Source of the DNA: Microlunatus parietis
GTDB lineage: Bacteria > Actinomycetota > Actinomycetes > Propionibacteriales > Propionibacteriaceae
DNA length: 64,000 nucleotides
NCBI RefSeq assembly: GCF_013407955.1
Contig: NZ_JACCBU010000001.1
Location: forward strand, 7,176,127 to 7,240,126
Reading direction: 5' to 3'
Part shown: positions 16,624 through 24,401 of the stretch, piece after piece
Layout: every line of letters starts with the position of its first letter
How positions within the stretch are numbered: the stretch's first letter is position 1
Position numbers and translations under genes: made by a program
Notes under the pieces: model-generated
Told to the model about the DNA's origin: nothing
The model's database searches: none
What the model saw: only the letters and a program-made list of their open reading frames with translations

Positions 16624-16968
16624 TTACGTCAACTGGATGAACTGGAGGTGATTGCCATCGGGGTCCGTCACCAGACCGAACCGACCACCCGGTCGATCTT
16701 CGACCGGAAGCTGCCACTCCACACCCACCGTCTTCAGGTGCGCCTCCACGGCGTCGAAATCGTCGACGTGGAAATTGAGGATCGAGCGGCCGGGGTCGTT
16801 GTTCGTCCCGGTGACGTCGTCGCGTTCGTCGACGATCAGCAGGAAGCCGTCGAGATCGAACACTCCCTTGCCCCCGTGATCCACGGAGAGCAAGGTGCTG
16901 TACCAACTGCGCAGTTCCTCGGGCCGGCTGGTGCCGATCAGAATGCTGCCGGGCTTCGGAGTCTTCAT
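16624..16968 (-). CDS. VOC-family protein (glyoxalase/bleomycin-resistance fold)
   Basis: 114 residues. ATG 16968 has AAGGA 9 nt upstream; the longer in-frame reading to 17073 runs through non-coding sequence. One VOC module pair is visible: PEELRSWYSTLLSV...FDLDGFLLIVDE and LNFHVDDFDAVEAHLKTVGV...LVTDPDGNHLQFIQL, with the final D-P-D-G-N-H turn typical of the fold. The substrate is unknown. Same-strand neighbours are an SDR and an SRPBCC protein. Confidence 0.8.
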   Translation of the reverse strand: MKTPKPGSILIGTSRPEELRSWYSTLLSVDHGGKGVFDLDGFLLIVDERDDVTGTNNDPGRSILNFHVDDFDAVEAHLKTVGVEWQLPVEDRPGGRFGLVTDPDGNHLQFIQLT

Positions 16969-17000
16969 TCCGTGAGTTCCTTCTCGTCGTCGGTGAATGG

Positions 17001-17723
17001 TTAGGCGGGTCTGGCGGCGGCGGCGATGATGGCGTGCTCGTCCCGGAGCGCCTTGACCGCGCCGTCCTGCCAATCGGTCATGATCCGCGACATGGAGTCG
17101 GGGAAGATGTCGTCGTCCTCGTTCTCCACGCCGTCGAGAATGGCTTGCGCGACCGAGGCGGGTGAGGCCTTCGGGATGTTGAAGCCGCGGTTCATGTCGG
17201 TGTCGGTCGGCCCGGTGAGGACGGCGTGAACGCGTACCCCATGATCAAGAAGCAGCTCCCGCTGCGACTGGGTCAGGGACAAGGCGGCCGCCTTCGAGAT
17301 CGAATAGCCCGGGACGATCGGGATCGGGACGATGGCCGCCGTCGACAGGCAGTTGACGATCGCGCCGCCGGACTTGATCAACTGCGGCAGGAAGGCCTGG
17401 GTCACGGCGTGCAGGCCGAAGAGGTTGACGGCGAGGTGCCGTTCCAGCACGGCGGGGTCGGAGAGATCGTCTGGCAGTGCCACGCCGGCGTTGTTGATCA
17501 ACAGGTCGAGCTTCTGCACCGACGCCACGGCCTGTTGGATCTGCTCCGGGTCGGTCACGTCGAGGATGAGTGGGGTGACCCGCTCGTCCGGATGATCGAA
17601 GGTTTCGCGGGTGCCCGCGTGCACCCACCACGCACCTCGGCTCAGCGCCTCCTCCAGGAGAGCCCGGCCGATGCCGCGGTTGGCTCCGGTGATCAACACC
17701 GTCTTGCCACTGATCGTTGCCAT
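17001..17723 (-). CDS. short-chain dehydrogenase/reductase
   Basis: 240 residues, classical SDR. TGANRGIG binds the dinucleotide cofactor, NNAG stabilises the fold, and the catalytic Ser and YSISK are in place at about residues 123-145. NAD(P)-dependent oxidation or reduction of an unknown small molecule. GGAAGG lies inside the end of the SRPBCC gene, whose stop is 1 bp before this ATG, so the two are coupled. Confidence 0.87.
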   Translation of the reverse strand: MATISGKTVLITGANRGIGRALLEEALSRGAWWVHAGTRETFDHPDERVTPLILDVTDPEQIQQAVASVQKLDLLINNAGVALPDDLSDPAVLERHLAVNLFGLHAVTQAFLPQLIKSGGAIVNCLSTAAIVPIPIVPGYSISKAAALSLTQSQRELLLDHGVRVHAVLTGPTDTDMNRGFNIPKASPASVAQAILDGVENEDDDIFPDSMSRIMTDWQDGAVKALRDEHAIIAAAARPA

Positions 17724-17724
17724 C

Positions 17725-18282
17725 TCAGGACCTTCCGTCCGCGAGGTCGGCCAGGCCGAGAGTCTGGGGTACGAGTCTGGCCCGTGCCACCGTGGCCGCG
17801 GCCTGGTGCGCCGGAGCGCTGCCGTCCTCCTTCGGGTTGGGCTGGCCCTGGCCGGTCATGATCAGGTTCCGCAGGCTTCCGCTGATGTAGCCGCCCCACG
17901 CGTTGGAGCACACGTCGTAGCAGTCGTACTCCGGAACCAACCCCACGTGGGTGAAGCGGACCTCGGTGCCGGCGTCGGTGGCGGAGATGTCGAAGATCAT
18001 CTTGGTGTCCTGCCACTCCGACTGGTCGTCGACGAAGTTCAGGTAGTTGTCCAGCACGTGCCAGGCGACCCTTCGGCCGGGCACCAGTTCGGTGACCCGG
18101 ATCCGGGAGCGATGGACGTCTTGGAAGCTGTATTCGAATTCGGCACCGACCTCGTCGGTCACGCCCTGGACCCCTTGGGACCACCAGCCGCGGACGTTGG
18201 TGATGGCCTCGAAGGCCACCTGTGGAGTCCGATCCACATGGAAGGCCTCGGTGTAACTCGAAGCGCTATCTGCTTGCATCAT
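17725..18282 (-). CDS. SRPBCC (AHSA1-like) domain protein
   Basis: 185 residues. FHVDRTPQVAFEAITNVRGWWSQ and IRVTELVPGRRVAWHVLDN followed by GTEVRFTHVGLVPEYDCYD form the Bet v1/AHSA1 fold, which binds hydrophobic ligands. TAGGGT ends 7 nt before ATG 18282, so the mRNA is probably leaderless, and a palindrome (18273-18287) covers the start codon. It heads the minus-strand unit with the SDR gene and is likely repressed by the divergent HxlR protein. Confidence 0.83.
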   Translation of the reverse strand: MMQADSASSYTEAFHVDRTPQVAFEAITNVRGWWSQGVQGVTDEVGAEFEYSFQDVHRSRIRVTELVPGRRVAWHVLDNYLNFVDDQSEWQDTKMIFDISATDAGTEVRFTHVGLVPEYDCYDVCSNAWGGYISGSLRNLIMTGQGQPNPKEDGSAPAHQAAATVARARLVPQTLGLADLADGRS

Positions 18283-18321
18283 GCAAGTGACCCTAGCGGT
18301 GACACTTTCATGATGCAAGTG
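18273..18321. promoter_or_regulatory. two palindromic operators in the SRPBCC / HxlR divergent promoter
   Basis: CTTGCAT and ATGCAAG form a perfect 7-bp palindrome about one base (18273-18287) over the minus-strand start. A second, imperfect 19-bp palindrome, CACTTTCATGATGCAAGTG, is at 18303-18321, upstream of the plus-strand -10 (TAAACT, 18329-18334). The shared half-site ATGCAAG also occurs before the second HxlR gene. Confidence 0.6.
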
Positions 18322-18340
18322 GTCGGCGTAAACTTTCGCC

Positions 18341-18802
18341 ATGCTCGGCAAGACGTACGACTCGCAGACGTGCTCGATCGCCCGGGCCCTCGAGGTGATC
18401 GGCGAGCGCTGGAGTCCGCTGATCGTTCGCGACGCCCTGTTCGCGCGGGCCACCCGCTACAGCGACTTCCAGCGCAGTCTCGGCATCGCCACCAACGTCC
18501 TCAAGGCACGTCTCGACGGCCTGGTCGAGGCGGGGATCATGCGGCGTCATCCGTACTCCGGGCAGTCCGAGCTGTACGAGTACGTACTCACCGAGAAGGG
18601 GCGGGCGCTCGCACCCGTGCTCGTTGCGCTCGGCGAGTGGGGCGATGAGTGGGCGACCGACGGGGAACCGCCGATGATCTACACCCACGCCGGCTGCGGT
18701 GCTGAGATCGAACTGCAGACGACCTGTGCCCGCTGCGGCCGCCTGGACGATCCGGTGGAGATCGAAAGCCGCTTTCGGGACCGGACGATCGGGGCGCCGT
18801 AG
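18341..18802 (+). CDS. HxlR-family transcriptional regulator
   Basis: 153 residues. CSIARALEVIGERWSPLIVRDAL, RYSDFQRSLGIATNVLKARLDGL and YVLTEKGRALAPVLVALGEW are the full HxlR winged helix, with Cys11 in the N-terminal helix at the redox- or aldehyde-sensing position of several family members. A short Cys-rich tail (CGAEIELQTTCARCG) may bind zinc. The ATG lies 6 nt after TAAACT, a leaderless layout. It probably controls the divergent SRPBCC-SDR-VOC-MFS unit and itself. Confidence 0.88.
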   Translation: MLGKTYDSQTCSIARALEVIGERWSPLIVRDALFARATRYSDFQRSLGIATNVLKARLDGLVEAGIMRRHPYSGQSELYEYVLTEKGRALAPVLVALGEWGDEWATDGEPPMIYTHAGCGAEIELQTTCARCGRLDDPVEIESRFRDRTIGAP

Positions 18803-18814
18803 CATGATGCAAGC
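18802..18814 (+). promoter_or_regulatory. third ATGCAAG operator copy, upstream of the second HxlR gene
   Basis: GCATGATGCAAGC repeats the half-site of the divergent promoter and begins at the first HxlR stop, about 50 bp before the second regulator gene. Confidence 0.5.
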
Positions 18815-18862
18815 AGAGTTGCGGCACGACGGACCGGATCACATGCAGGGAAGGTGACATCA

Positions 18863-19327
18863 ATGCTCGGCCGAATGTACGAGCGAGAGAACTGTTCGGC
18901 GGCCCGTGCGCTGGAGATCGTGGGGGAGCGCTGGAGCCTGTTGATCATCCGCAATGCGATGTTCGCCGGGCAGACGAGGTTCACCGAGTTTCAGCGGGCG
19001 CTCGGCATCGCCCCCAACATCTTGTCCAACCGCCTCGAGCGGTTCGTCGAGGCCGGGATCATGCAGACCCGGGACCGCGCCGGTGACAGCGAGTACGTCC
19101 TCACCAGCAAGGGGTTCGACCTCCAGCCGGTGATCATCACGCTCACCGAATGGGGCGACCGCTGGTCCGCACCAGCCGGCCCACCGATCATCTACCAGCA
19201 CGAAGGTTGCGGAGGACGAGTCCACGAACACCTTCGCTGCGACGACTGCAACGCCAGTCCGGCCCCGACCCAGGTCACGGTGCGTCCCGGCCCGGGCGCC
19301 CTGCCCGGGCAGGCCGGAGCGCCCTGA
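18863..19327 (+). CDS. HxlR-family transcriptional regulator, tandem paralogue
   Basis: 154 residues. ATG 18863 is chosen because the protein then begins MLGRMYEREN, in register with MLGKTYDSQT of the upstream paralogue, and GGGAAGG lies 10 nt before it; a GTG at 18854 is closer to that SD than is usual. NCSAARALEIVGERWSLLIIRNA keeps the N-terminal Cys, and the tail has CGGRVHEHLRCDDC. Two HxlR copies with the same half-site suggest cross-regulation. Confidence 0.86.
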   Translation: MLGRMYERENCSAARALEIVGERWSLLIIRNAMFAGQTRFTEFQRALGIAPNILSNRLERFVEAGIMQTRDRAGDSEYVLTSKGFDLQPVIITLTEWGDRWSAPAGPPIIYQHEGCGGRVHEHLRCDDCNASPAPTQVTVRPGPGALPGQAGAP

Positions 19328-19339
19328 CCGGAACGTGGC

Positions 19340-20236
19340 TCAACCATTCCGCCGCGGTACGAAAGCGTGCTGGGCCGCCTTCCGGAACTCCCGCGGCGCC
19401 AGCCCGTGCGCGGCCTGGAACCGACGGGTGAAGTAGGCCGGGCTGGCGAAGCCGCAGGCGTCGGCGATCTCGGCCACCGGCCGCATCGTGGTGGTGAGCA
19501 GCGTCGCCGCGTGGCGGAGGCGCAGGTCGCTGACGTACCCGGTGGCGGTGGTGTCGTAATAGCGGCGCATCGAGCGGGCCAGGTGGGCCGGGCTGACCCG
19601 GGCCAGTTCCAGCAGCCGCGGCACGCCGCCGCGCAGGTTGTCCTCGCTCTGCAACGCGGCGCAGGCGGCGACCAGCCAGTCCGGCGCACCGCTCGGCGGC
19701 GGTTCGACGCCGGGGCTCGGATCTGGGTCCAGCAGCGGTACGAGTTCGCTCCAGAACCTGATCAGGTCCAGCGGCCGCGGCCCGGCCCGGAACCGTTCCA
19801 GGGCGCCAGCGCAGGCGGTCTCGGCGTCGGCGAAGCCGGACTCGGGGGAGAGCCGTCGGTGCGGCGGACGTTCGGCGGTGTGCCAGTCCGGCCGGACGCC
19901 GGCGAGGTCGGCGAAGGAGCGCCACCGGCTGGCCGGGAAGGCGATGTTGTAGAAGCGGATCGGTCCCGAGATCGCATGCTGGTCCCGCCCGGTCCGCCGG
20001 TCGAACGTGCGCAGCAGGATCACGTCGCCGGCGCGCAGCTGCTGAACCCGGTCGGCGACACCGGGCCCGAGATCCTGACTGCCCTCGCCGTCCAGGACGA
20101 GCATCACCTCGCAGTAGTCGCGATGCCCGTGCGGCTCGGACCGGCCGCGCAGGTCGACCAGCGCCGCGTGGTACGGGCGCCCCAGGGCGTGGGTCTCGAA
20201 ACGCTCCAGGCCGGGTTGGCTCCGCGAGATCGGCAC
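19340..20236 (-). CDS. AraC-family regulator with cupin sensor domain
   Basis: 298 residues from GTG 20236, chosen because TACTTT ends exactly 6 nt before it; the longest frame begins 15 bp earlier at a TTG. The N-terminal half is cupin-like (GRSEPHGHRDYCEVMLVLDGEG...LRAGDVILLRTF). The C-terminal AraC domain has two helix-turn-helices ending in IADACGFASPAYFTRRFQAAHG and PREFRKAA. It is divergent from the PhyH-type oxygenase and probably controls it in response to that enzyme's substrate. Confidence 0.83.
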   Translation of the reverse strand: MPISRSQPGLERFETHALGRPYHAALVDLRGRSEPHGHRDYCEVMLVLDGEGSQDLGPGVADRVQQLRAGDVILLRTFDRRTGRDQHAISGPIRFYNIAFPASRWRSFADLAGVRPDWHTAERPPHRRLSPESGFADAETACAGALERFRAGPRPLDLIRFWSELVPLLDPDPSPGVEPPPSGAPDWLVAACAALQSEDNLRGGVPRLLELARVSPAHLARSMRRYYDTTATGYVSDLRLRHAATLLTTTMRPVAEIADACGFASPAYFTRRFQAAHGLAPREFRKAAQHAFVPRRNG

Positions 20237-20338
20237 ATCAAGAAAGTACAAGTATTCGAGCGCCGAGTGGCTGTCGTGCGCCGAATCGGCGGCGGATGAT
20301 GAGGGAAATCGTCAACTCGCCATCGAGGAGCACCGCCG

Positions 20339-21115
20339 ATGACCAGCACCCCCGACACCCGCAGCACTACCCTGACCGACTTCGACCGCGACGGGTACGT
20401 GATCTTCCGCAACGTGATCGACGCCGACCTGATCGCCGAGGCAAGCGACCATGTGGCCTGGCTGGAGCAGCAACACCCCGACGTCCGGCCGGAACAGCTG
20501 GGCCACGTCTACCTGCGCGACGACCCGTTCTGGGTCCGGCTGATCTCCGACGACCGACTGGTCGACATCGCGTCCCAGTTCGTCGGCGACGATGTCGCCC
20601 TGTTCGCGTCGCACTACATCAGCAAGCCGCCGTTCACCGGGCAGCAGGTGCTCTGGCACCAGGACAGCGCGTTCTGGCCGCTGGAGCCGATGGAGGTGGT
20701 CACGCTGTGGCTCGCGGTCGACCATTCGACGCCGGAGAACGGCTGTGTCCGGTTGATCCCCGGCAGCCACACGCTGGACACCGCGGCCCTGCGGGAGCGG
20801 ACCGACGTGGAGAACGTGCTCGGCGCCGAGATCGCGGTCGACGTGGACGAGAGCCAGGCCGTCGACATGGTGCTGGCGCCGGGCGATGTCGAGGTGCACC
20901 ACCCGAAGATCGTGCACGGCAGCAACGCCAACACCTCACCGAACCGGCGCTGCGGCCTGACCATCCGCTACATCCCGACCTCGACCAGGATCACCGCCGA
21001 CGAGCAGCCGTACCCGAGTGCCTTCCTGCTCCGCGGCAACCCGGGCGTGAACACCTATCAGCCGCGGCCGACGTTCGACCCGGCCCGCCATTTCCCGTTC
21101 CGCGACGCGAACTGA
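20339..21115 (+). CDS. phytanoyl-CoA dioxygenase (PhyH) family protein
   Basis: 258 residues. An Fe(II)/2-oxoglutarate oxygenase: WHQDSAFW supplies the HxD metal ligands and KIVHGSNANTS the distal His, with RRCGLTIRY giving the oxoglutarate-binding Arg. A GAGGA precedes ATG 20339. The layout resembles ectoine-hydroxylase-type enzymes, but there is no ectoine cluster here. The divergent cupin-AraC regulator suggests a catabolic role. Confidence 0.85.
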   Translation: MTSTPDTRSTTLTDFDRDGYVIFRNVIDADLIAEASDHVAWLEQQHPDVRPEQLGHVYLRDDPFWVRLISDDRLVDIASQFVGDDVALFASHYISKPPFTGQQVLWHQDSAFWPLEPMEVVTLWLAVDHSTPENGCVRLIPGSHTLDTAALRERTDVENVLGAEIAVDVDESQAVDMVLAPGDVEVHHPKIVHGSNANTSPNRRCGLTIRYIPTSTRITADEQPYPSAFLLRGNPGVNTYQPRPTFDPARHFPFRDAN

Positions 21116-21158
21116 GTCTCAGGGGATCGTGTGGTTCTGTACACAAAAAGATGACCGC

Positions 21159-21206
21159 CTCCCGGCACTGACGCATCGCCGACCAGTGCGATGCGGGTGC
21201 CGGGAG
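21159..21206. terminator. strong hairpin between convergent PhyH and rbpA genes
   Basis: CTCCCGGCAC (21159-21168) pairs with GTGCCGGGAG (21197-21206) and, inside it, CGCATCGC (21172-21179) with GCGATGCG (21188-21195). The long GC-rich stem in the 119-bp convergent gap is a likely two-way terminator. Confidence 0.7.
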
Positions 21207-21234
21207 ACGGCCAGGCTGGTTTGGAACCCGAGTG

Positions 21235-21609
21235 TTAGGCCGACTTCGCCGAGTGCGAGGAGAGGTAGTTCGGCCCGAGGGCGCCGGACCGCAACAGGTC
21301 CAGCCGCTCCTTGAGCAGATCCTCCAGCTCGGCGATCGACCGGCGCTCGCGCAGCATGTCCCAGTGCGTCCGGGCCGGCTTCTCGTCCTTGGCCTCCGGA
21401 CGCTCACCGTCGGAACGCAGCGACTCCGCACCGCACCGCGGGCACTCCCACAGGGCGGGGATCTCGGCCTCTTCGGCGAAGGTCAGCGCGAAGTGGTGCT
21501 GGTTCGGGCAGTCGTATCCGATCTCTTGGCGCGGAGCGAATTCGACACCGGTCTCATCTTCGAAGCTCTTGGCTCCGAGGCCGGAACCCCGTAACGAGCG
21601 ATCTGCCAT
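21235..21609 (-). CDS. rbpA: RNA polymerase-binding protein RbpA
   Basis: 124 residues, an actinobacterial RNA polymerase activator that contacts the housekeeping sigma factor and stabilises the open complex. ATG 21609 has a GGGAGG Shine-Dalgarno sequence, and the protein begins MADRSLRGSGLGAKSFE as in known RbpA proteins. The core has CPNQHHFALTF...WECPRCGAESL (zinc-binding Cys residues), and the sigma-interaction end THWDMLRERRSIAELEDLL is intact. It has its own stress-type promoter although it lies downstream of the MFS-GDPD operon. Confidence 0.96.
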   Translation of the reverse strand: MADRSLRGSGLGAKSFEDETGVEFAPRQEIGYDCPNQHHFALTFAEEAEIPALWECPRCGAESLRSDGERPEAKDEKPARTHWDMLRERRSIAELEDLLKERLDLLRSGALGPNYLSSHSAKSA

Positions 21610-21657
21610 CGTGTCCTCCCGACTCGATCCTGACTTGGATGGTCCCCTGGAGAGCAC

Positions 21658-21683
21658 AACTCCCGAGTCGGCGTAAATGTTCC
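21658..21683 (-). promoter_or_regulatory. SigR/SigH-type promoter of rbpA
   Basis: On the minus strand GGAAC is followed after exactly 18 nt by GTT, the form of disulfide-stress sigma promoters (SigR of Streptomyces, SigH of mycobacteria). It lies 49 bp upstream of the rbpA start and downstream of the MFS stop. rbpA of Streptomyces coelicolor is known to belong to the SigR regulon. Confidence 0.65.
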
Positions 21684-21701
21684 GAACGGGTGAACAAACC
21701 G

Positions 21702-23018
21702 TCACAAAGTTGCGGACTCACGCACCGGGCTGCGGACCGGGAGCAACGCGACGGCACCGGCGAGCAGCACCAAGGCTATCCCGATGATACCCATCCGGTC
21801 ACTGGCGAAGAGCCCGGCGAACAGCCCGAACAGGCTCGGCGCGAGGAACGACACCGCGCGGCCGGTGGTCGCATACAGGCCGAACAGCTGTCCCTCGTGA
21901 CCCGGTGGGGCGAGCCGGGCCAGGAAGGTCCGCGAGCTGGACTGGGCCGGGCCGACCCACAGGCAGAGGATCAGCCCGAAGATCCAGAACAGGGTCGAGC
22001 CGTGCGAGAACAGCAGCACGGTCGCCGCGGCGACCAGGCCGCCGAGCGAGACCAGGATGATCAGCTTCGGGCCGACCCGGTCCTCGATGATGCCGGCCGT
22101 GAAGGCGCCGGCCGCCGCGACCACGTTCGCCGCGACTCCGAAGATGATCACGTCGCCGGCCGAGAGTCCGTACACGCTGCGGGCCAGCACGGCGCCGAAC
22201 GCGAACACCGCCGCCAGCCCGTCCCGGAAGATCGCGCTGGCCAGCAGGAACCAGACGGTGTGCCGGGAGTGCGCGTAGAGATCCCGCAACTGCCGGACCA
22301 GCACCCGATACGAGGCGAAGAAGCCGACCCGGGCGGCGCGGTCGGTGGGCGGGATCTCCGGCACCGCGACGAGCACGGGGATCGACCAGACCGCGAACCA
22401 GACGGCGGCGACGACCGCCAGCACCCGGTACTTCAGCCCGCCGTCGGCCGTCACACCGAACAGCCCGATGTCGGGCTGGATGAACAGCAGGTAGGCGCCG
22501 AGCAGGACGCCGATGCCGCCGACATAGCCGGCCGCCCAGCCGATCCCGGACACCTTGCCGATCGTCGCCGGGGTGGAGATCTGCCTCAGCATCGCGTTGT
22601 ACGAGACGGCGGCGAACTCGGAGAACACGCTGCCGGCGGCCATCAGGACCAGCCCGAGCCACAGGTACGAGTACTCGTCGGCGACGAAGAAGAGGCCGGC
22701 CGACGACAGGATGGTCAGCGCGCTCCACAGCGCGAGGTTGAGCTTGCGGCGGCCGCCGGCGTCGGCGCGTTGTCCGATCACCGGCGCCAGCAGGGCGATC
22801 AGCAGTCCGGCGGCGGCGAGGGCGATGCTCAGCCAGGTGGCGCCGGACAGCGAGCCGGCCGGGGCGCCGGCCGCGACGTCCTCGGTCAGGTAGGGCGCGA
22901 TGACGAAGGTGACGACGATCGTGTTGTACGCGCTCGCGCCCCAGTCCCAGAGGGCCCAGGCCGCGACCTGGCCGGGCTTGGAGGTGCGGGGCGTCGCTGT
23001 CGTCGGAGTCGGGTTCAT
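21702..23018 (-). CDS. MFS transporter of the Atg22-like (UMF1) type
   Basis: 438 residues, about 12 spans. The N-terminus WALWDWGASAYNTIVVTFVIAPYL and the long central loop with YRVLVRQLRDLYAHSRHTVWFLLASAIFRDGLAAVF are hallmarks of bacterial Atg22-like permeases. The substrate is unknown; relatives are annotated as amino-acid or sugar effluxers. It starts 10 bp after the GDPD gene ends, making an operon with GDPD and the PGPGW protein. Confidence 0.8.
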   Translation of the reverse strand: MNPTPTTATPRTSKPGQVAAWALWDWGASAYNTIVVTFVIAPYLTEDVAAGAPAGSLSGATWLSIALAAAGLLIALLAPVIGQRADAGGRRKLNLALWSALTILSSAGLFFVADEYSYLWLGLVLMAAGSVFSEFAAVSYNAMLRQISTPATIGKVSGIGWAAGYVGGIGVLLGAYLLFIQPDIGLFGVTADGGLKYRVLAVVAAVWFAVWSIPVLVAVPEIPPTDRAARVGFFASYRVLVRQLRDLYAHSRHTVWFLLASAIFRDGLAAVFAFGAVLARSVYGLSAGDVIIFGVAANVVAAAGAFTAGIIEDRVGPKLIILVSLGGLVAAATVLLFSHGSTLFWIFGLILCLWVGPAQSSSRTFLARLAPPGHEGQLFGLYATTGRAVSFLAPSLFGLFAGLFASDRMGIIGIALVLLAGAVALLPVRSPVRESATL

Positions 23019-23028
23019 GGGCGGCGGC

Positions 23029-23814
23029 TCAGGTCCAGAGCCCGCGTCGGTTCAGCACGTCCGACAAGATATCGATCCGGTCGGTGAAGATGCCGTCGAC
23101 ACCGAGATCGATCAGCCGTTCCATCTCGGCGGCGTCGTCGATCGTCCAGACGTGCACCTGCTTGCCGGCCCGGTGCACGGCCTTGATCAACGGCTCGGTC
23201 AGCACCGTCACGGTCCGGCCGGCGACGGTGTGCCGGACCGGCAGTTGCAGGGCGGCGCCGGCCGAGTTGATCATGGCGGTGAGGCGCGGCGCGTACCGGT
23301 TCCAGGCGATCCCGGCCTGACTCGCGGCGGTCGGTACCCGCGGCCCGAGCAGCCGCCGGATCCGGTGCAGCCGGCGAATCCCGAACGAGGAGACGCAGAC
23401 CCGGTCGATCGCGCCGTGCCGCCGGATCGCCTCGGCCAGCAGCGGGACCGCTGCGTCGGACTTCGCGTCGACGTTGAACCTGACCTCGGGATGGGCGTCC
23501 AGGAGCTCGTCGAACAACGGGATCGGGTCGACGCCGCCGATCCGGGCCTCCTTCAAGATCGCGTACGGCAGCGCGGCGACCAGCCCGGTCCGGTCGGTCA
23601 CCCGGTCCAGCCGGTCGTCGTGGAACGCGACCAGGACGCCGTCCGCGGTGGCGTGCACGTCGGTCTCGAAGTAGCGGTAGCCGAGCTTGGCCGCCTCGGC
23701 GAATGCGTGCAGCGTGTTCTCCCGGCCCAGGTTCGGCGGGTACGTCGCGCCGCCGCGATGGGCGAACGCGAGGAACGGCGCGTCGAAATACGGGAAGTCG
23801 GCTGCGCGCAGCAC
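23029..23814 (-). CDS. glycerophosphodiester phosphodiesterase
   Basis: 261 residues from a GTG overlapping the upstream stop. LAFAHRGGATYPPNLGRENTL, YRYFETDVHATADGVLVAFHDDRLDRVT and VHVWTIDDAAEMERLIDLGVDGIFTDR are the standard GDPD TIM-barrel motifs, with the HR, E-x-D and HD metal and catalytic residues. It splits glycerophosphodiesters to glycerol-3-phosphate and an alcohol. There is no signal peptide, so it is cytoplasmic. Confidence 0.92.
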   Translation of the reverse strand: MLRAADFPYFDAPFLAFAHRGGATYPPNLGRENTLHAFAEAAKLGYRYFETDVHATADGVLVAFHDDRLDRVTDRTGLVAALPYAILKEARIGGVDPIPLFDELLDAHPEVRFNVDAKSDAAVPLLAEAIRRHGAIDRVCVSSFGIRRLHRIRRLLGPRVPTAASQAGIAWNRYAPRLTAMINSAGAALQLPVRHTVAGRTVTVLTEPLIKAVHRAGKQVHVWTIDDAAEMERLIDLGVDGIFTDRIDILSDVLNRRGLWT

Positions 23815-24317
23815 TACACGCCCGGCAGCCGGCGCAGCAGGTCGGCGATCACGTCCGGCATCCAGGGCGGCACGCCGAAGACCACGAACCCGAGATACGC
23901 ACCGGTCAGGCCGACGCAGATCGCCAGCACTGTCAGCAGGACCTTCTGCCGCAGCGGCCACCGGCCGAGCCGGTGCAGGATCAGGCGGAACAGCCGCATC
24001 AGCCGGTGCGCCCAACGGAACTCCGAGGACCAGACGGCCAGGCCGAGCAGGACCAGCGGAATGCCGCCCGGGCCCGGAATCGGACCGGTCAGCGCGCCGA
24101 GGATGATGAAGAACAACCCGGCGACGGCGACCCCGACCCGGTAGACGACGAGCTTGCGCGGATCCTGCCGGATCCTGCGCCGCCACTCCCAGCGGTCCTC
24201 GTTCGGCTCGATCAGGACGTGGGTGTTGTGTTCGGGCTCGTACTCGTCGAACGCGCCGCCGCGCTTCCAGCGGGCGCGGTGTCTCCGCGCCGTACGGGAA
24301 GACTGGTCCGCCGACAT
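23814..24317 (-). CDS. PGPGW-type transmembrane protein (TIGR02611-like)
   Basis: 167 residues. ATG 24317 is chosen over an in-frame ATG at 24344 because TACAGT ends 6 nt before it, the leaderless layout seen elsewhere here. A basic cytoplasmic N-terminus precedes two membrane regions; the loop IPGPGGIPLVLLGLAVWSSEF is the PGPGW signature, then WAHRLMRLFRLILHR. Function is unknown. It is coupled to the GDPD gene by stop-start overlap. Confidence 0.78.
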   Translation of the reverse strand: MSADQSSRTARRHRARWKRGGAFDEYEPEHNTHVLIEPNEDRWEWRRRIRQDPRKLVVYRVGVAVAGLFFIILGALTGPIPGPGGIPLVLLGLAVWSSEFRWAHRLMRLFRLILHRLGRWPLRQKVLLTVLAICVGLTGAYLGFVVFGVPPWMPDVIADLLRRLPGV

Positions 24318-24401
24318 GTCACAACTGTAATTGGCCCCACCCACACTCCGCCGGTCGGACGGTAAATCTCAGTCGCCGTTCAGCGACCGGGCGCGTTCGG
24401 G

